DNA of 45,376 nucleotides from Ignavibacteriota bacterium (GCA_003157485.1 PMJQ01000079.1:770-46145), one strand, 5' to 3'; shown: positions 8,109 to 20,288, numbered from the stretch's first letter. Notes: generated from the sequence alone by a model not told the origin. Program-made: numbers and translations.

Positions 8109-8795
8109 TCACCGCGTACTCCCATCAGCGGTCCCGGAACGGGGCATCGACGTGTCAAAATCGAGATCGCGCAGCCGGGCGATCTCCTTTTCCACAAGCC
8201 CGACGTTCCTGTCCATCCCTTCGACCATGGCCCGTTCCCCGGGTGTGAGCGTTTGTCTCAGGAGGATATCGGTGCTGATCTTGATCGCCGCGAGCGGATT
8301 GTTGAACTCGTGGCACACCGTGACGATCAGCTCCCGTATCGCATTGGTTTTGTTCTTCGCGATGAGGTCCCCCTTCGCCCTTTCGGAGATCTGTTTCTTG
8401 AGGCGGACCCGCTCCAGTATGTTGACGATCGTCCGGGGGAGGACGGAGTCGACCGCCTCGTCCTTAACAAGATAATCCTCCACTCCGTACTTCATGGCTT
8501 CGATGGCAAGCCGGAAGTCCCTGTTCGACGTCAGAAAAATGATCGGGATATCAATGTTCTTTTCTCGGATCTGGCGGGTCACCTCGAGCCCGTTGTCCTC
8601 GGGGAGGTGGTAGTCCATCAGAATAAGGTCGATTCCGGGGCTCTTTTCCAGCACCTCCAGCGCCCCCCGGCCGTTCTGCTTCCACAGGATGTCGAACTTC
8701 GTTCCCTGGTATTTCGAGAGGAGGTGCTGTGCGACCGCCATGTAACTCGTATCGTCGTCGACGAAGAGGACCCGTATCGGGGAAGGGGAGGGCAT
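8109..8795 (-). CDS. response-regulator receiver fused to histidine-kinase DHp domain, no ATPase domain
   Basis: 228 aa from the ATG at 8795. Residues 5-125 form a receiver (REC) domain: acidic pocket D14/D15, phospho-acceptor D61 (LILMDYHLP), T89 and K111. A coiled-coil linker (125-150) leads to a HisKA-type dimerisation/phosphotransfer helix with an intact H-box, CHEFNNPLAAI (H162). Only about 66 residues follow and none resemble the ATP-binding domain (no N, G1 or G2 boxes), so this is not a complete kinase. It could be a phosphotransfer protein, a phosphatase, or need a partner ATPase domain. A longer reading from ATG 8810 is rejected because it would run through the promoter -10 box. The gene faces two plus-strand regulators. 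Confidence 0.88.
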   Translation of the reverse strand: MPSPSPIRVLFVDDDTSYMAVAQHLLSKYQGTKFDILWKQNGRGALEVLEKSPGIDLILMDYHLPEDNGLEVTRQIREKNIDIPIIFLTSNRDFRLAIEAMKYGVEDYLVKDEAVDSVLPRTIVNILERVRLKKQISERAKGDLIAKNKTNAIRELIVTVCHEFNNPLAAIKISTDILLRQTLTPGERAMVEGMDRNVGLVEKEIARLRDLDFDTSMPRSGTADGSTR

Positions 8796-8800
8796 TCCCC

Positions 8801-8829
8801 AGTATAGCATTTCAGCGCGGAATATGCAA
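8801..8829 (-). promoter_or_regulatory. sigma70-type promoter of the REC-DHp gene
   Basis: On the minus strand TTGCAT (8829-8824), 17 nt, then TATACT (8806-8801). The start codon A at 8795 is only 6 nt after the -10 box, the usual distance to the transcription start, so the transcript may be leaderless. Confidence 0.65.
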
Positions 8830-8884
8830 CCGACCCCGTCCCGTCGCTTTGCGACCCGACATCACAAAAGACGGGCTTTTCGAG

Positions 8885-8913
8885 TTGATTTTGTCCGATT
8901 CTTTCTCTATTAT
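8885..8913 (+). promoter_or_regulatory. sigma70-type promoter of the receiver / sigma54-regulator operon
   Basis: TTGATT (8885-8890), 17 nt, TATTAT (8908-8913). The predicted start of transcription near 8920 leaves about a 60-nt leader before the receiver gene at 8982. It diverges from the promoter of the REC-DHp gene, with about 55 bp between the two -35 boxes. Confidence 0.7.
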
Positions 8914-8981
8914 CGGTCGTTGTACAAGCTGCCTGGCTGCACAATGCGGCAGAACGAGGTTCCACCCCCTTCGGAGACCTG

Positions 8982-9362
8982 ATGACCAATCCGGTTACAA
9001 AGAAAAGCACCATTCTGGTCGTTGACGACGAGGATGCCCTACGGACGGTGTTGAGCGGAGAGCTTGCCAACGAAGGTTACGACGTGAAAGCCGCGGCGGA
9101 CGGCGATGAGGCCATCGGTGAAGTCGAAAAAGTCTCCTACGATCTCGTGCTGCTTGACATCAAGATGCCGCGGGTGAACGGTTTTGAAGTCCTGAAGTTC
9201 ATCAAGGAAAAGCACGCCAAGACGAAGGTCGTCATGCTGACGGGGTTTGCGGATCTCAAGAACGCGATCGAGTCGAAGAAGCTCGGAGCCGACGATTTCG
9301 TCAGCAAGCCGTACGACCTTGTTGACCTGCTGACGACAATCGAGCGTGTCCTGAGCGAATGA
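8982..9362 (+). CDS. stand-alone response-regulator receiver protein
   Basis: 126 aa, a single CheY-like REC domain with no output domain. Visible residues are the ILVVDDED acidic pair, the phospho-acceptor Asp in LVLLDIKMP, the T in VVMLTGF and the conserved K in VSKPYDL. It presumably works by protein-protein contact or as a phosphoryl shuttle. GGAG lies 6 nt before the ATG. It is 13 nt upstream of the sigma54-type regulator, whose own receiver is strikingly similar (LLDIKMPRVNGFEVLKF versus LLDIRMPRVTGIEVLKF), suggesting duplication of a receiver. Confidence 0.93.
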   Translation: MTNPVTKKSTILVVDDEDALRTVLSGELANEGYDVKAAADGDEAIGEVEKVSYDLVLLDIKMPRVNGFEVLKFIKEKHAKTKVVMLTGFADLKNAIESKKLGADDFVSKPYDLVDLLTTIERVLSE

Positions 9363-9375
9363 CGCCCCTTTCAGC

Positions 9376-10755
9376 ATGGGAAAGAAATACAACCTCCTGA
9401 TCGTCGACGACGAAGAACCTCTCAGAGTACTGCTCGACAGCGAACTATCTGAATCGGAGGAATTCTCCGTAGACGTCGCCTCGGACGGCGGGGAAGCGAT
9501 AAACAAGATCCAGGCGAAAGTCTACGATGTCGTGCTTCTGGACATCCGCATGCCCCGCGTGACGGGCATCGAAGTCCTCAAGTTCGTCCAGGAATACTCC
9601 CCCACCACGCAGGTCATCATCCTCACCAATTACGCCGACGTCAAGACCGCCATCCAGACGATCAAGATGGGGGCGTACGATTTCCTCGCCAAGCCGTACG
9701 ACATCGACGAGCTGTTCAACACGATCCACCGCGCAATAGAACGGAAGCAGCTGTTCATCGACAACAAGCTGATGAAAAGCGAGCTGACGAGGAAAGCGGG
9801 GAGTTCCGAGCTTATCGGCCAGGCCCCCGTCTTCCTGAAGCTCATCGAAAGCGCGACCCGGTTTGCCGAAAGTGATTCGTTCGTCCTCATCCAGGGAGCG
9901 AGCGGGACGGGGAAGGAGCTCATTGCGAGCCTGATCCACAGGCGGAGTCCCAGGAACAACCGTCCGTTTGTTGCGGTCAACTGCGCGTCGATTCCCGACA
10001 CTCTTCTGGAAAGCGAGCTCTTCGGCCACGAGAAGGGGGCATTCACGAACGCCGTGGCGACAAAGCAGGGTCTTGTCGAGGTGGCGAACGGGGGGACGCT
10101 GTTTCTCGATGAGGTGGGGGACATCAGCCCGGCGATCCAGCCCAAACTCCTCCGGTTCCTTGAAACCGGCGAGTTCCGACGCGTGGGGGGAACGAACCTC
10201 CTCACGGTGGACGTCCGGGTCGTGTGCGCGACGAACAAGGATCTCCGCGAGGAGGTGCGCGCAGGCCGGTTCCGCGAGGATCTCCTCTACCGGCTCAATG
10301 TGATCACCCTGCACGTCCCGCTTCTCCGCGACAGAAGGGAAGACATACCGGTCCTCTCGGAATATTTCCTCCAGAGGAAGGCGAAGACCAAAAACGTGAA
10401 GAAACTCTCCCCGGCCGCCAGCCGTGTGCTCATGGAGTACGATTGGCCGGGGAACGTTCGGGAGCTCGAGCACGTGCTCGAGGGTGCGGTTCTTCTCTCC
10501 ACGGGGGAGACGATTGAGGTGAATGACCTGGCGATGTACTTCCACCGGGCGGACAGGCCCCCCCTTGCGGCCGACGCCGGGTCCGCAGGGTCGGGAGAGG
10601 ATGCGGGGTCCCTCGAGGACCTCGAACGCGAGCATATCGAGAGGATGCTCCGGCAGTACAATTTCAGCAGGACCAAGACCGCCGACGCCCTCGGCATCAG
10701 CAAGAAAACGCTCTATCTGAAGATCAAGAGGTACGGATTGAAGGTGGAGAACTGA
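9376..10755 (+). CDS. sigma54-dependent response regulator, NtrC family, with GAFTNA loop
   Basis: 459 aa. REC domain (5-120, phospho-acceptor D56), AAA+ domain (about 143-375) and Fis-type helix-turn-helix (about 415-452, NFSRTKTADALGISKKTLY). Walker A is GASGTGK (174-180) and Walker B LFLDEVGD (242-249). The sigma54-contacting loop, normally GAFTGA, reads GAFTNA (221-226). Other residues needed for ATP hydrolysis appear intact, including the ATNKDL and RLNVI segments and the WPGNVREL sensor II motif. It probably activates, or has diverged from activating, RNA polymerase-sigma54. It is cotranscribed with the single receiver and followed by a terminator. Confidence 0.94.
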   Translation: MGKKYNLLIVDDEEPLRVLLDSELSESEEFSVDVASDGGEAINKIQAKVYDVVLLDIRMPRVTGIEVLKFVQEYSPTTQVIILTNYADVKTAIQTIKMGAYDFLAKPYDIDELFNTIHRAIERKQLFIDNKLMKSELTRKAGSSELIGQAPVFLKLIESATRFAESDSFVLIQGASGTGKELIASLIHRRSPRNNRPFVAVNCASIPDTLLESELFGHEKGAFTNAVATKQGLVEVANGGTLFLDEVGDISPAIQPKLLRFLETGEFRRVGGTNLLTVDVRVVCATNKDLREEVRAGRFREDLLYRLNVITLHVPLLRDRREDIPVLSEYFLQRKAKTKNVKKLSPAASRVLMEYDWPGNVRELEHVLEGAVLLSTGETIEVNDLAMYFHRADRPPLAADAGSAGSGEDAGSLEDLEREHIERMLRQYNFSRTKTADALGISKKTLYLKIKRYGLKVEN

Positions 10756-10821
10756 GAAGTCACCCTCCCGTTGACTTTGTGCCCCTTTTTTCTTTCCTTT
10801 GTTGAAATTCTGAGCCCTCAG

Positions 10822-10855
10822 GCCCTGTGTTGCTTTTCGTGGACAGGGCTTTTTT
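10822..10855 (+). terminator. intrinsic terminator after the sigma54-type regulator
   Basis: Stem GCCCTGT (10822-10828) / ACAGGGC (10843-10849), 14-nt loop, then six T (10850-10855). It closes the two-gene regulator operon but ends only 15 nt before the start of the glutaryl-CoA dehydrogenase gene. Confidence 0.75.
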
Positions 10856-10870
10856 CAATCTATGAGGCGT

Positions 10871-14645
<3,775 letters not shown>

Positions 14646-14652
14646 CAAACCC

Positions 14653-15960
14653 ATGCCATTCCAATCAATTCCGCAGAGAAGGGTCCTCGTCATTGCGTAC
14701 TATTTCCCGCCGATGGGGCTGAGCGGCGTCCAGCGCACGCTCAAGTTCGTCAAGTATCTCCCCGACTTCGGCTGGCTTCCCACCGTGCTCACCGTCGATC
14801 CGCGCGGGTACTTTGCAAAGGACGAGTCGCTTCTTGCCGAGCTCGAAGGGCGGAGCGTGACTGTAGTCAGGACTCCGCATTCGGGGCCGGCCCGCCTCAC
14901 GGGGAAAAGAGACGTCGTCGAAATACCCGCGGAATGGATGCGGAAAATGCTGAGCAGGCTCAGCGACACGTTCTTTATCCCGGATAACAAGATCGGGTGG
15001 CGGCGCAAGGCCGTGGCGCGCGCTCTGGCGCTCCACAGAGAGACCCCGTTTGACATGATATTTGCCACGGCGCCCCCCTTCACGTCGTTCCTGATCGGGC
15101 GTGACCTGAAGAGGAAGATCGACAGGCCGCTCGTGCTTGACTACCGCGATCCCTGGGTGGACTACCCGTTCAAGTTCTATCCCACGCCGCTCCACCGGCT
15201 CGTGAATGTCCGGATGGAGCGGAAGGCGCTCCGTGCGAGCAGCCACATCGTCACGACGAACCGCCGCGTCAAGGAGCAGATACTCAGGCGTCACCGGTTC
15301 CTCACATACCATGATATCGACATTATCTCGCAGGGATTTGATCCGGCGGACTTTGCGGCCGCCCTGTCGAGCGGCCCGAAGAAGCCCGCCCCGGCGCCGC
15401 AGGGGGAACGCCGCATGCGAATAACATACGCGGGGGTGTTCTGGGAGGACCGGATTCCGGACTATTTCCTCCAGGGGCTTCATGACCTCTTCGCGGAAAA
15501 GCCCCGCCTGCGGGGGCGGATCGAAGCGGTCTTCGTCGGAAAGTTCCGGGATGAGAACATGAAGATTGTGTCGCGTCTCGGTCTCCAGGACTGTGTTCGC
15601 GTCCTCGGATACCTCCCGCACGGCGACTGCATAAAGGAGCTCTGCGCGTCGGACGTTCTCTGGATGACCGTGGGGGATGACGTCGGCTCGCCGGGCAAGG
15701 TCTACGAATACATCGGGGCGCGCAAGCCGATACTCGGGCTTGTGCCGGACGGGTATCTGAAGACCACGATACTCGAGGCCGGCGGGACGGCGGTGCCGCC
15801 GACGGACGCCGGGGGGGTCAAACGCGCGCTCGAAGAATTTCTGATGCTCCACGAGAAGAGGCAGTTGAAGGGACCGGGCGAGGACGTCGTGGAGAAATAC
15901 GATCGCGTCGCGCTCACGGGCGCGCTTGCGAAACTTTTCGAATCACTGTTCGAGCCATGA
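14653..15960 (+). CDS. glycosyltransferase, GT-B fold (GT4-like)
   Basis: 435 aa. The N-terminal half opens with RVLVIAYYFPPMGLSGVQRT, the classic start of GT4-type enzymes that bind acceptor between two Rossmann domains. DYRDPWVDYP follows near residue 160, and the C-terminal donor-binding half has RITYAGVFWEDR, VRVLGYLPHGDC and DVGSPGKVYEYIGARKPIL, with the conserved glutamate in the last. The donor and acceptor cannot be told from sequence. The function is probably surface polysaccharide or lipid glycosylation, given the epimerase two genes on. The gap to purD is 1 nt. Confidence 0.85.
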   Translation: MPFQSIPQRRVLVIAYYFPPMGLSGVQRTLKFVKYLPDFGWLPTVLTVDPRGYFAKDESLLAELEGRSVTVVRTPHSGPARLTGKRDVVEIPAEWMRKMLSRLSDTFFIPDNKIGWRRKAVARALALHRETPFDMIFATAPPFTSFLIGRDLKRKIDRPLVLDYRDPWVDYPFKFYPTPLHRLVNVRMERKALRASSHIVTTNRRVKEQILRRHRFLTYHDIDIISQGFDPADFAAALSSGPKKPAPAPQGERRMRITYAGVFWEDRIPDYFLQGLHDLFAEKPRLRGRIEAVFVGKFRDENMKIVSRLGLQDCVRVLGYLPHGDCIKELCASDVLWMTVGDDVGSPGKVYEYIGARKPILGLVPDGYLKTTILEAGGTAVPPTDAGGVKRALEEFLMLHEKRQLKGPGEDVVEKYDRVALTGALAKLFESLFEP

Positions 15961-15961
15961 C

Positions 15962-17248
15962 ATGAATGTGCTCGTCATCGGTTCAGGCGGCCGTGAACAT
16001 GCGCTCGTCTGGAAGCTGTCGCAGAGCCCGCGGGTGAAGCAACTCTACTGCACTCCCGGGAATCCGGGGACCGCCGAACTCGCGCTCCCGTTTCCTTCTG
16101 ATGCGGGGGATTTTCCCGGTCTCATCGCGGCGTCGCGCAGGCTCGGGATCGATCTGACCGTCGTCGGGCCCGAAGCACCCCTTGCCGCCGGCATCGTCGA
16201 TGAGTTCAGGGACGCCGGGCTCGCCGTATTCGGGCCTGCGAAGCGCGCCGCCGAGCTTGAGTGGAGCAAAGCGTTTGCCAAGGATTTCATGAGACGCCAC
16301 GCCATCCCGGCCGCGTCCTCGACGACGTTCACCCCCGGCCGTGTGGACGAGGCGCTCGCGCATGTCCGCTCTGCGCCGCTCCCCCTTGTCATCAAGGCGG
16401 ACGGTCTCGCCGCGGGCAAAGGGGTCGTCGTCTGCCGTACGCGCGATGACGCCGTTCGGGCGCTCGAGGAGATAAGCGATCCGGCGCTCTTCGGGAGCGC
16501 AGGGAGCACGGTGCTTGTGGAGGAATTCATGGCGGGGGCGGAGGCCTCGGTCTTTGCGGTGACGGACGGTTCTGATTTTGTCACGCTGGCGCCGGCGCAG
16601 GACCACAAGCGCGCCCTCGACGGGGACAGGGGGAAGAACACGGGGGGGATGGGTGCGTATGCCCCGGCCCCGTGCGTCACGCCCGCTCTCATGAAGGAAG
16701 TCGAGGAGAGGATCATACGCCCCACGCTGGAGGGGATGGCCTCCGAAGGGAGGAAATACACGGGCTGTCTGTACGTGGGACTCATGCTGACAAACGAGGG
16801 CCCGAAGGTTGTGGAGTATAACTGCAGGTTCGGCGATCCCGAAACGCAGGTCGTTCTTCCGCTCTACGGAGGGGATTTCGCCGATCTTCTCCTCGCCTCC
16901 GCAACAGGCGCCGTCGGTGCTCTTCCGCAGGCTCGCCCTTCCGCCGGGTCCGCGGTGTGCGTTGTCATCGCCTCCGGGGGCTATCCCGGCAGCTATAAGA
17001 CAGGAAAACCGATCTCTCTCCCCGGGCCGGGAGAGACGCCGCCCGGCGTGCATATATTCCATGCCGGGACTGGACGCGGGCCCGGGGGGGAACTTGTCAC
17101 CTCTGGGGGACGCGTTCTCGGAGTGACGGCGGTCCGGCCGGACGGGGGGATGGCGCAGACGATTGCTGAGGCGTACGAGGCGGTCACTTTGATTTCATTC
17201 GACGGGATGCATTTCAGACATGACATCGGGAAAGGAGCTCTTGCATGA
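15962..17248 (+). CDS. purD: phosphoribosylamine-glycine ligase
   Basis: 428 aa. ATP-grasp enzyme of purine synthesis joining phosphoribosylamine and glycine to GAR. The start MNVLVIGSGGREHALVWKL is the family hallmark and fixes the ATG at 15962. GPEAPLAAGIVDEF, the ATP-grasp region VIKADGLAAGKGVVV, HKRALDGDRGKNTGGMG and the metal-binding EYNCRFGDPETQVVLP are all present. It sits 1 nt after the glycosyltransferase and overlaps the epimerase gene by 4 nt (ATGA). Confidence 0.97.
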   Translation: MNVLVIGSGGREHALVWKLSQSPRVKQLYCTPGNPGTAELALPFPSDAGDFPGLIAASRRLGIDLTVVGPEAPLAAGIVDEFRDAGLAVFGPAKRAAELEWSKAFAKDFMRRHAIPAASSTTFTPGRVDEALAHVRSAPLPLVIKADGLAAGKGVVVCRTRDDAVRALEEISDPALFGSAGSTVLVEEFMAGAEASVFAVTDGSDFVTLAPAQDHKRALDGDRGKNTGGMGAYAPAPCVTPALMKEVEERIIRPTLEGMASEGRKYTGCLYVGLMLTNEGPKVVEYNCRFGDPETQVVLPLYGGDFADLLLASATGAVGALPQARPSAGSAVCVVIASGGYPGSYKTGKPISLPGPGETPPGVHIFHAGTGRGPGGELVTSGGRVLGVTAVRPDGGMAQTIAEAYEAVTLISFDGMHFRHDIGKGALA

Positions 17249-18180
17249 ACATACTTGTATCCGGGGGTGCGGGATTCATTGCTTCCCACGTCGTGGATGC
17301 GTACATCGGACTCGGCCACACCGTCTCCGTCATTGACAACCTGTCCACGGGGAAGAAGGAGAATCTCAACCCGAAGGCCCGGCTCGTTGAGATGGACATA
17401 CGGGACGCTCCCGCCGTCAAGCGGGTCTTCGCCGAGGGGAAGTATGACGTCGTCAACCATCACGCGGCGCAGATCGACGTCCGCCGGTCCGTTGCAGATC
17501 CGGCGTTTGATGCGTCGGTCAACCTTGTCGGGGCGCTCACGCTCTTCGACGCGGCGGTTGCCTCCGGTGTCCGGCGTGTGATATTCGCCTCGAGCGGCGG
17601 GGCGATTTACGGGGAGCAGGACGTGTTTCCCGCCGACGAGACACATCCCACACGCCCGATTTCTCCGTACGGCGTAGCAAAACTCTCCACCGAGCAGTAC
17701 CTGTACTTCTACTCGGTTGCGTACGGGGTCGTTTCCGTCTGCCTCAGGTATGCGAACGTCTACGGACCCCGGCAGAACCCGGAAGGGGAAGCGGGTGTTG
17801 TCGCAATATTCGCCTCCAGGATGCTTGCGGGCGGGCAGCCCCTCATCAACGGAGACGGGAAGCAGACGCGCGACTATGTGTTCGTCAGAGACGTCGCCAC
17901 CGCGAACGTCCTCGCTCTCTCCCGCACGACACCGGCGATACTGAACGTTGGGACCGGCGTGGAGACGGATGTCAACCGGCTTTTCGCTTCGATACGGGAG
18001 GCCACGGGCTCCAGGTGCGAGGAGCGCCACGGGGAGGCAAAGCTGGGAGAACAGCAGAGGAGCGTCCTTGACAACAGGAAGATAAAGAAGGAACTCGGCT
18101 GGGCGCCTTCGGTTTCGCTGGATCAAGGGGTCGCCTCCACAGTGGAATATTTCCGCAACCGGCGGAACCGCGGTGCGTAG
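17245..18180 (+). CDS. NAD-dependent epimerase/dehydratase, UDP-glucose 4-epimerase-like
   Basis: 311 aa, extended short-chain dehydrogenase fold. The NAD site is SGGAGFIASHVVD at the N-terminus, with the ADP-ribose acidic residue in VIDNLSTG. The catalytic set is Ser in FASSGGAIYG and Y142-x3-K146 (SPYGVAKLS). NVYGPRQNPEGEAGV and DYVFVRDVATANV are typical of GalE-type nucleotide-sugar epimerases of about 310 aa. The exact sugar is not determined. It overlaps purD by 4 nt and meaB by 8 nt. Confidence 0.9.
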   Translation: MNILVSGGAGFIASHVVDAYIGLGHTVSVIDNLSTGKKENLNPKARLVEMDIRDAPAVKRVFAEGKYDVVNHHAAQIDVRRSVADPAFDASVNLVGALTLFDAAVASGVRRVIFASSGGAIYGEQDVFPADETHPTRPISPYGVAKLSTEQYLYFYSVAYGVVSVCLRYANVYGPRQNPEGEAGVVAIFASRMLAGGQPLINGDGKQTRDYVFVRDVATANVLALSRTTPAILNVGTGVETDVNRLFASIREATGSRCEERHGEAKLGEQQRSVLDNRKIKKELGWAPSVSLDQGVASTVEYFRNRRNRGA

Positions 18181-19117
18181 AAGCGTGGATGTCGGCAAGC
18201 TCCTTTCGGGCGACCGTGTGGCGATCGCCCGGGCGATCTCGGTCGTGGAAAACGGGGAGCCTGATGCCCGGTCTCTCCTCCGTTCGGTCTTTGCGCGGAC
18301 GGGGAGGGGATACAGGATCGGGATCACCGGTCCCCCGGGAGCGGGGAAGAGCACGATCACGAGCCGGCTTGCAGGGTACTACCGGGCGAGGGGGCACGGT
18401 GTCGGGATCATTGCCGTCGATCCGACGAGCCCGTTCAGCGGCGGGGCGCTCCTCGGCGACCGGGTGCGGATGGCGGACGTCGAGAGCGATGCCGGCGTGT
18501 ACATCCGGAGCATGGCCTCGCGGGGGAGTCTGGGGGGCCTGAGCCGGAAGGCGGTCGAAGCGGCCGACGTGCTCGACGCAGCCGGCAAGGAGATCATCAT
18601 CATGGAAACCGTCGGCGTCGGTCAATCGGAGCTCGACATCGCGGGTGCGGCCGACACCACGATTGTTGTCCTGGTTCCTGAATCCGGAGACTCCATACAG
18701 GCGATGAAGGCCGGGCTAATGGAGATCGCCGATTTCTTCGTTCTCAACAAGGCGGACCGGGCCGGTGCGGAGCAGGCGGTTTTGTCGATCCGGATGATAC
18801 TCCATTTCAGGGAACCCGCCCCCTGGAGTCCGGCGGTCCTCACGGCGACGGCGAACACGGGTGAGGGGATAGACACGATCGCGTCCTGCATCGGGGACCA
18901 CAGGGCACATCTGGAAAACACCGGGGAGCTCACCCGGAGGCGGCGCGCGAGGATCGCCCGACGGATCGGCGAGCTTGTGAGCGAGACGCTCCGCGTGGAT
19001 TTCTGGTCCCCCGAAAGGGAGGGGATGCTCGAGGACCGGATGGACGCGGTCATGACGATGGCGTCCTCCCCCTACGACGTTGCAGACGAACTTATCGACA
19101 ATTTCAAATCACGCTGA
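18173..19117 (+). CDS. meaB: methylmalonyl-CoA mutase-associated GTPase MeaB
   Basis: 314 aa. SIMIBI-class G3E GTPase that protects and reactivates adenosylcobalamin-dependent methylmalonyl-CoA mutase. Walker A is GPPGAGKST with K59. AVDPTSPFSGGALLGDRVRM (switch I region), IMETVGVGQSE (switch II) and NKAD (guanine specificity) follow; the C-terminal part has the dimerisation helices. The start is GTG, 8 nt inside the end of the epimerase gene. No mutase subunit gene is in the window, so its partner must be elsewhere. Confidence 0.95.
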   Translation: MRRSVDVGKLLSGDRVAIARAISVVENGEPDARSLLRSVFARTGRGYRIGITGPPGAGKSTITSRLAGYYRARGHGVGIIAVDPTSPFSGGALLGDRVRMADVESDAGVYIRSMASRGSLGGLSRKAVEAADVLDAAGKEIIIMETVGVGQSELDIAGAADTTIVVLVPESGDSIQAMKAGLMEIADFFVLNKADRAGAEQAVLSIRMILHFREPAPWSPAVLTATANTGEGIDTIASCIGDHRAHLENTGELTRRRRARIARRIGELVSETLRVDFWSPEREGMLEDRMDAVMTMASSPYDVADELIDNFKSR

Positions 19118-19136
19118 CGGAGCCGGGGAGACTACG

Positions 19137-20288
19137 ATGGAATTTACGCCGTCGGAAAGCCAGAGTGCGGTCGCAAAGGCTGTCCGGGATTTTGCGGAGA
19201 AGGAGATGCGCCCCGTCGTCATGGCTTACGACGAGACGCAGGAATTCCCCCATGCCGTCGTCCGGAAGCTCGGGGAGCTCGGATTCATGGGGATGACCTG
19301 GCCCGAGGATCTCGGGGGGGCGGCGCTGGGTGACCTCGAGGCCGTCGCGGTGATCGAGGAGCTTGCCCGCGTGGACCCGTCCATCGCGCTCACCGTCGCA
19401 TCGCACAACAGCCTCTGCACCGGCCACATCATGCTCTTCGGCAGCGAGAATCAGAAAAAGAAATTCGTCCCCGGCCTTGCGTCGGGGAACGTGCTGGGTG
19501 CCTGGGGGCTGACGGAGCCGGGATCCGGGAGCGATTCCGGGGGGATGAGGACGACGGCACGCCGGGAAGGTGACGGCTGGGTCCTGAACGGGAGCAAGAC
19601 GTTTATCACGCAGGGCTCCGTCGCGGGGACGTACGTCATCATGGCCGTCACGGATTCTTCGAAGGGGAAGAAGGGAATTTCGGCGTTCATCGTTCCTGCG
19701 GGACTCCGGGGCTTCACGATCGGAAAAAAGGAGAACAAGCTGGGGATGCGTTCGAGCGATACCGCAACGCTCCTCTTTGACGGCGTCAGAGTTCCGGATG
19801 AGAACCTCATCGGGAAACCGGGGTACGGATTCCCGCAGGCGCTGGCGGTCCTTGACGGCGGGAGGATCGGCATCGCTGCGCTCTCCGTCGGCATCGCCAG
19901 GGGGGCGCTCGAGGCGAGCATTGCATACGCAAAGGAACGTCGCCAGTTCGGCAAGGCGCTCGCGGAATTTCAGGCGATCCAGTGGAAGATCGCCGACATG
20001 GCGACGGAGATCAACGCCGCCCGTCTCCTCACGCAGCGCGCCGCCTGGCTCAAATCGCGCGGCGAGCCCTTTTCGCTGGCGGCGTCGAAGGCGAAATACT
20101 TCGCAAGCGAGGCCGCGGTGCGTGCCGCCGGTGAGGCGGTGCAGATACACGGTGGATACGGGTTCATAAAGGAATTCCCCGTCGAGAAGCTCTACCGCGA
20201 CGTCAAGCTCATGACGATCGGCGAGGGGACGTCCGAAGTGCTGAAGATGATAATCGCCAGGCACCTGTTGAACCCCACGCACGTGTAG
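19137..20288 (+). CDS. acyl-CoA dehydrogenase, short/medium-chain type
   Basis: 383 aa. FAD enzyme making trans-2-enoyl-CoA and passing electrons to ETF. The ATG at 19137, preceded by GGGGAG, gives the standard start MEFTPSESQSAVAKAV. Motifs: GAWGLTEPGSGSDSGGM, FITQGSVAGTYV, RRQFGKALAEFQAIQWK and the C-terminal TIGEGTSEV. The catalytic base is E363 in the last motif; isovaleryl-CoA and long-chain enzymes carry a non-acidic residue there, so this is butyryl-CoA-dehydrogenase-like. It lies between meaB and the carboxylase beta gene. Confidence 0.93.
   Translation: MEFTPSESQSAVAKAVRDFAEKEMRPVVMAYDETQEFPHAVVRKLGELGFMGMTWPEDLGGAALGDLEAVAVIEELARVDPSIALTVASHNSLCTGHIMLFGSENQKKKFVPGLASGNVLGAWGLTEPGSGSDSGGMRTTARREGDGWVLNGSKTFITQGSVAGTYVIMAVTDSSKGKKGISAFIVPAGLRGFTIGKKENKLGMRSSDTATLLFDGVRVPDENLIGKPGYGFPQALAVLDGGRIGIAALSVGIARGALEASIAYAKERRQFGKALAEFQAIQWKIADMATEINAARLLTQRAAWLKSRGEPFSLAASKAKYFASEAAVRAAGEAVQIHGGYGFIKEFPVEKLYRDVKLMTIGEGTSEVLKMIIARHLLNPTHV

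Noticed and set aside
8811-8981. Search for a longer REC-DHp gene starting upstream of 8795
   Set aside because: The only extra in-frame ATG (8810) lies across the TATACT box, so it would not be in the transcript.
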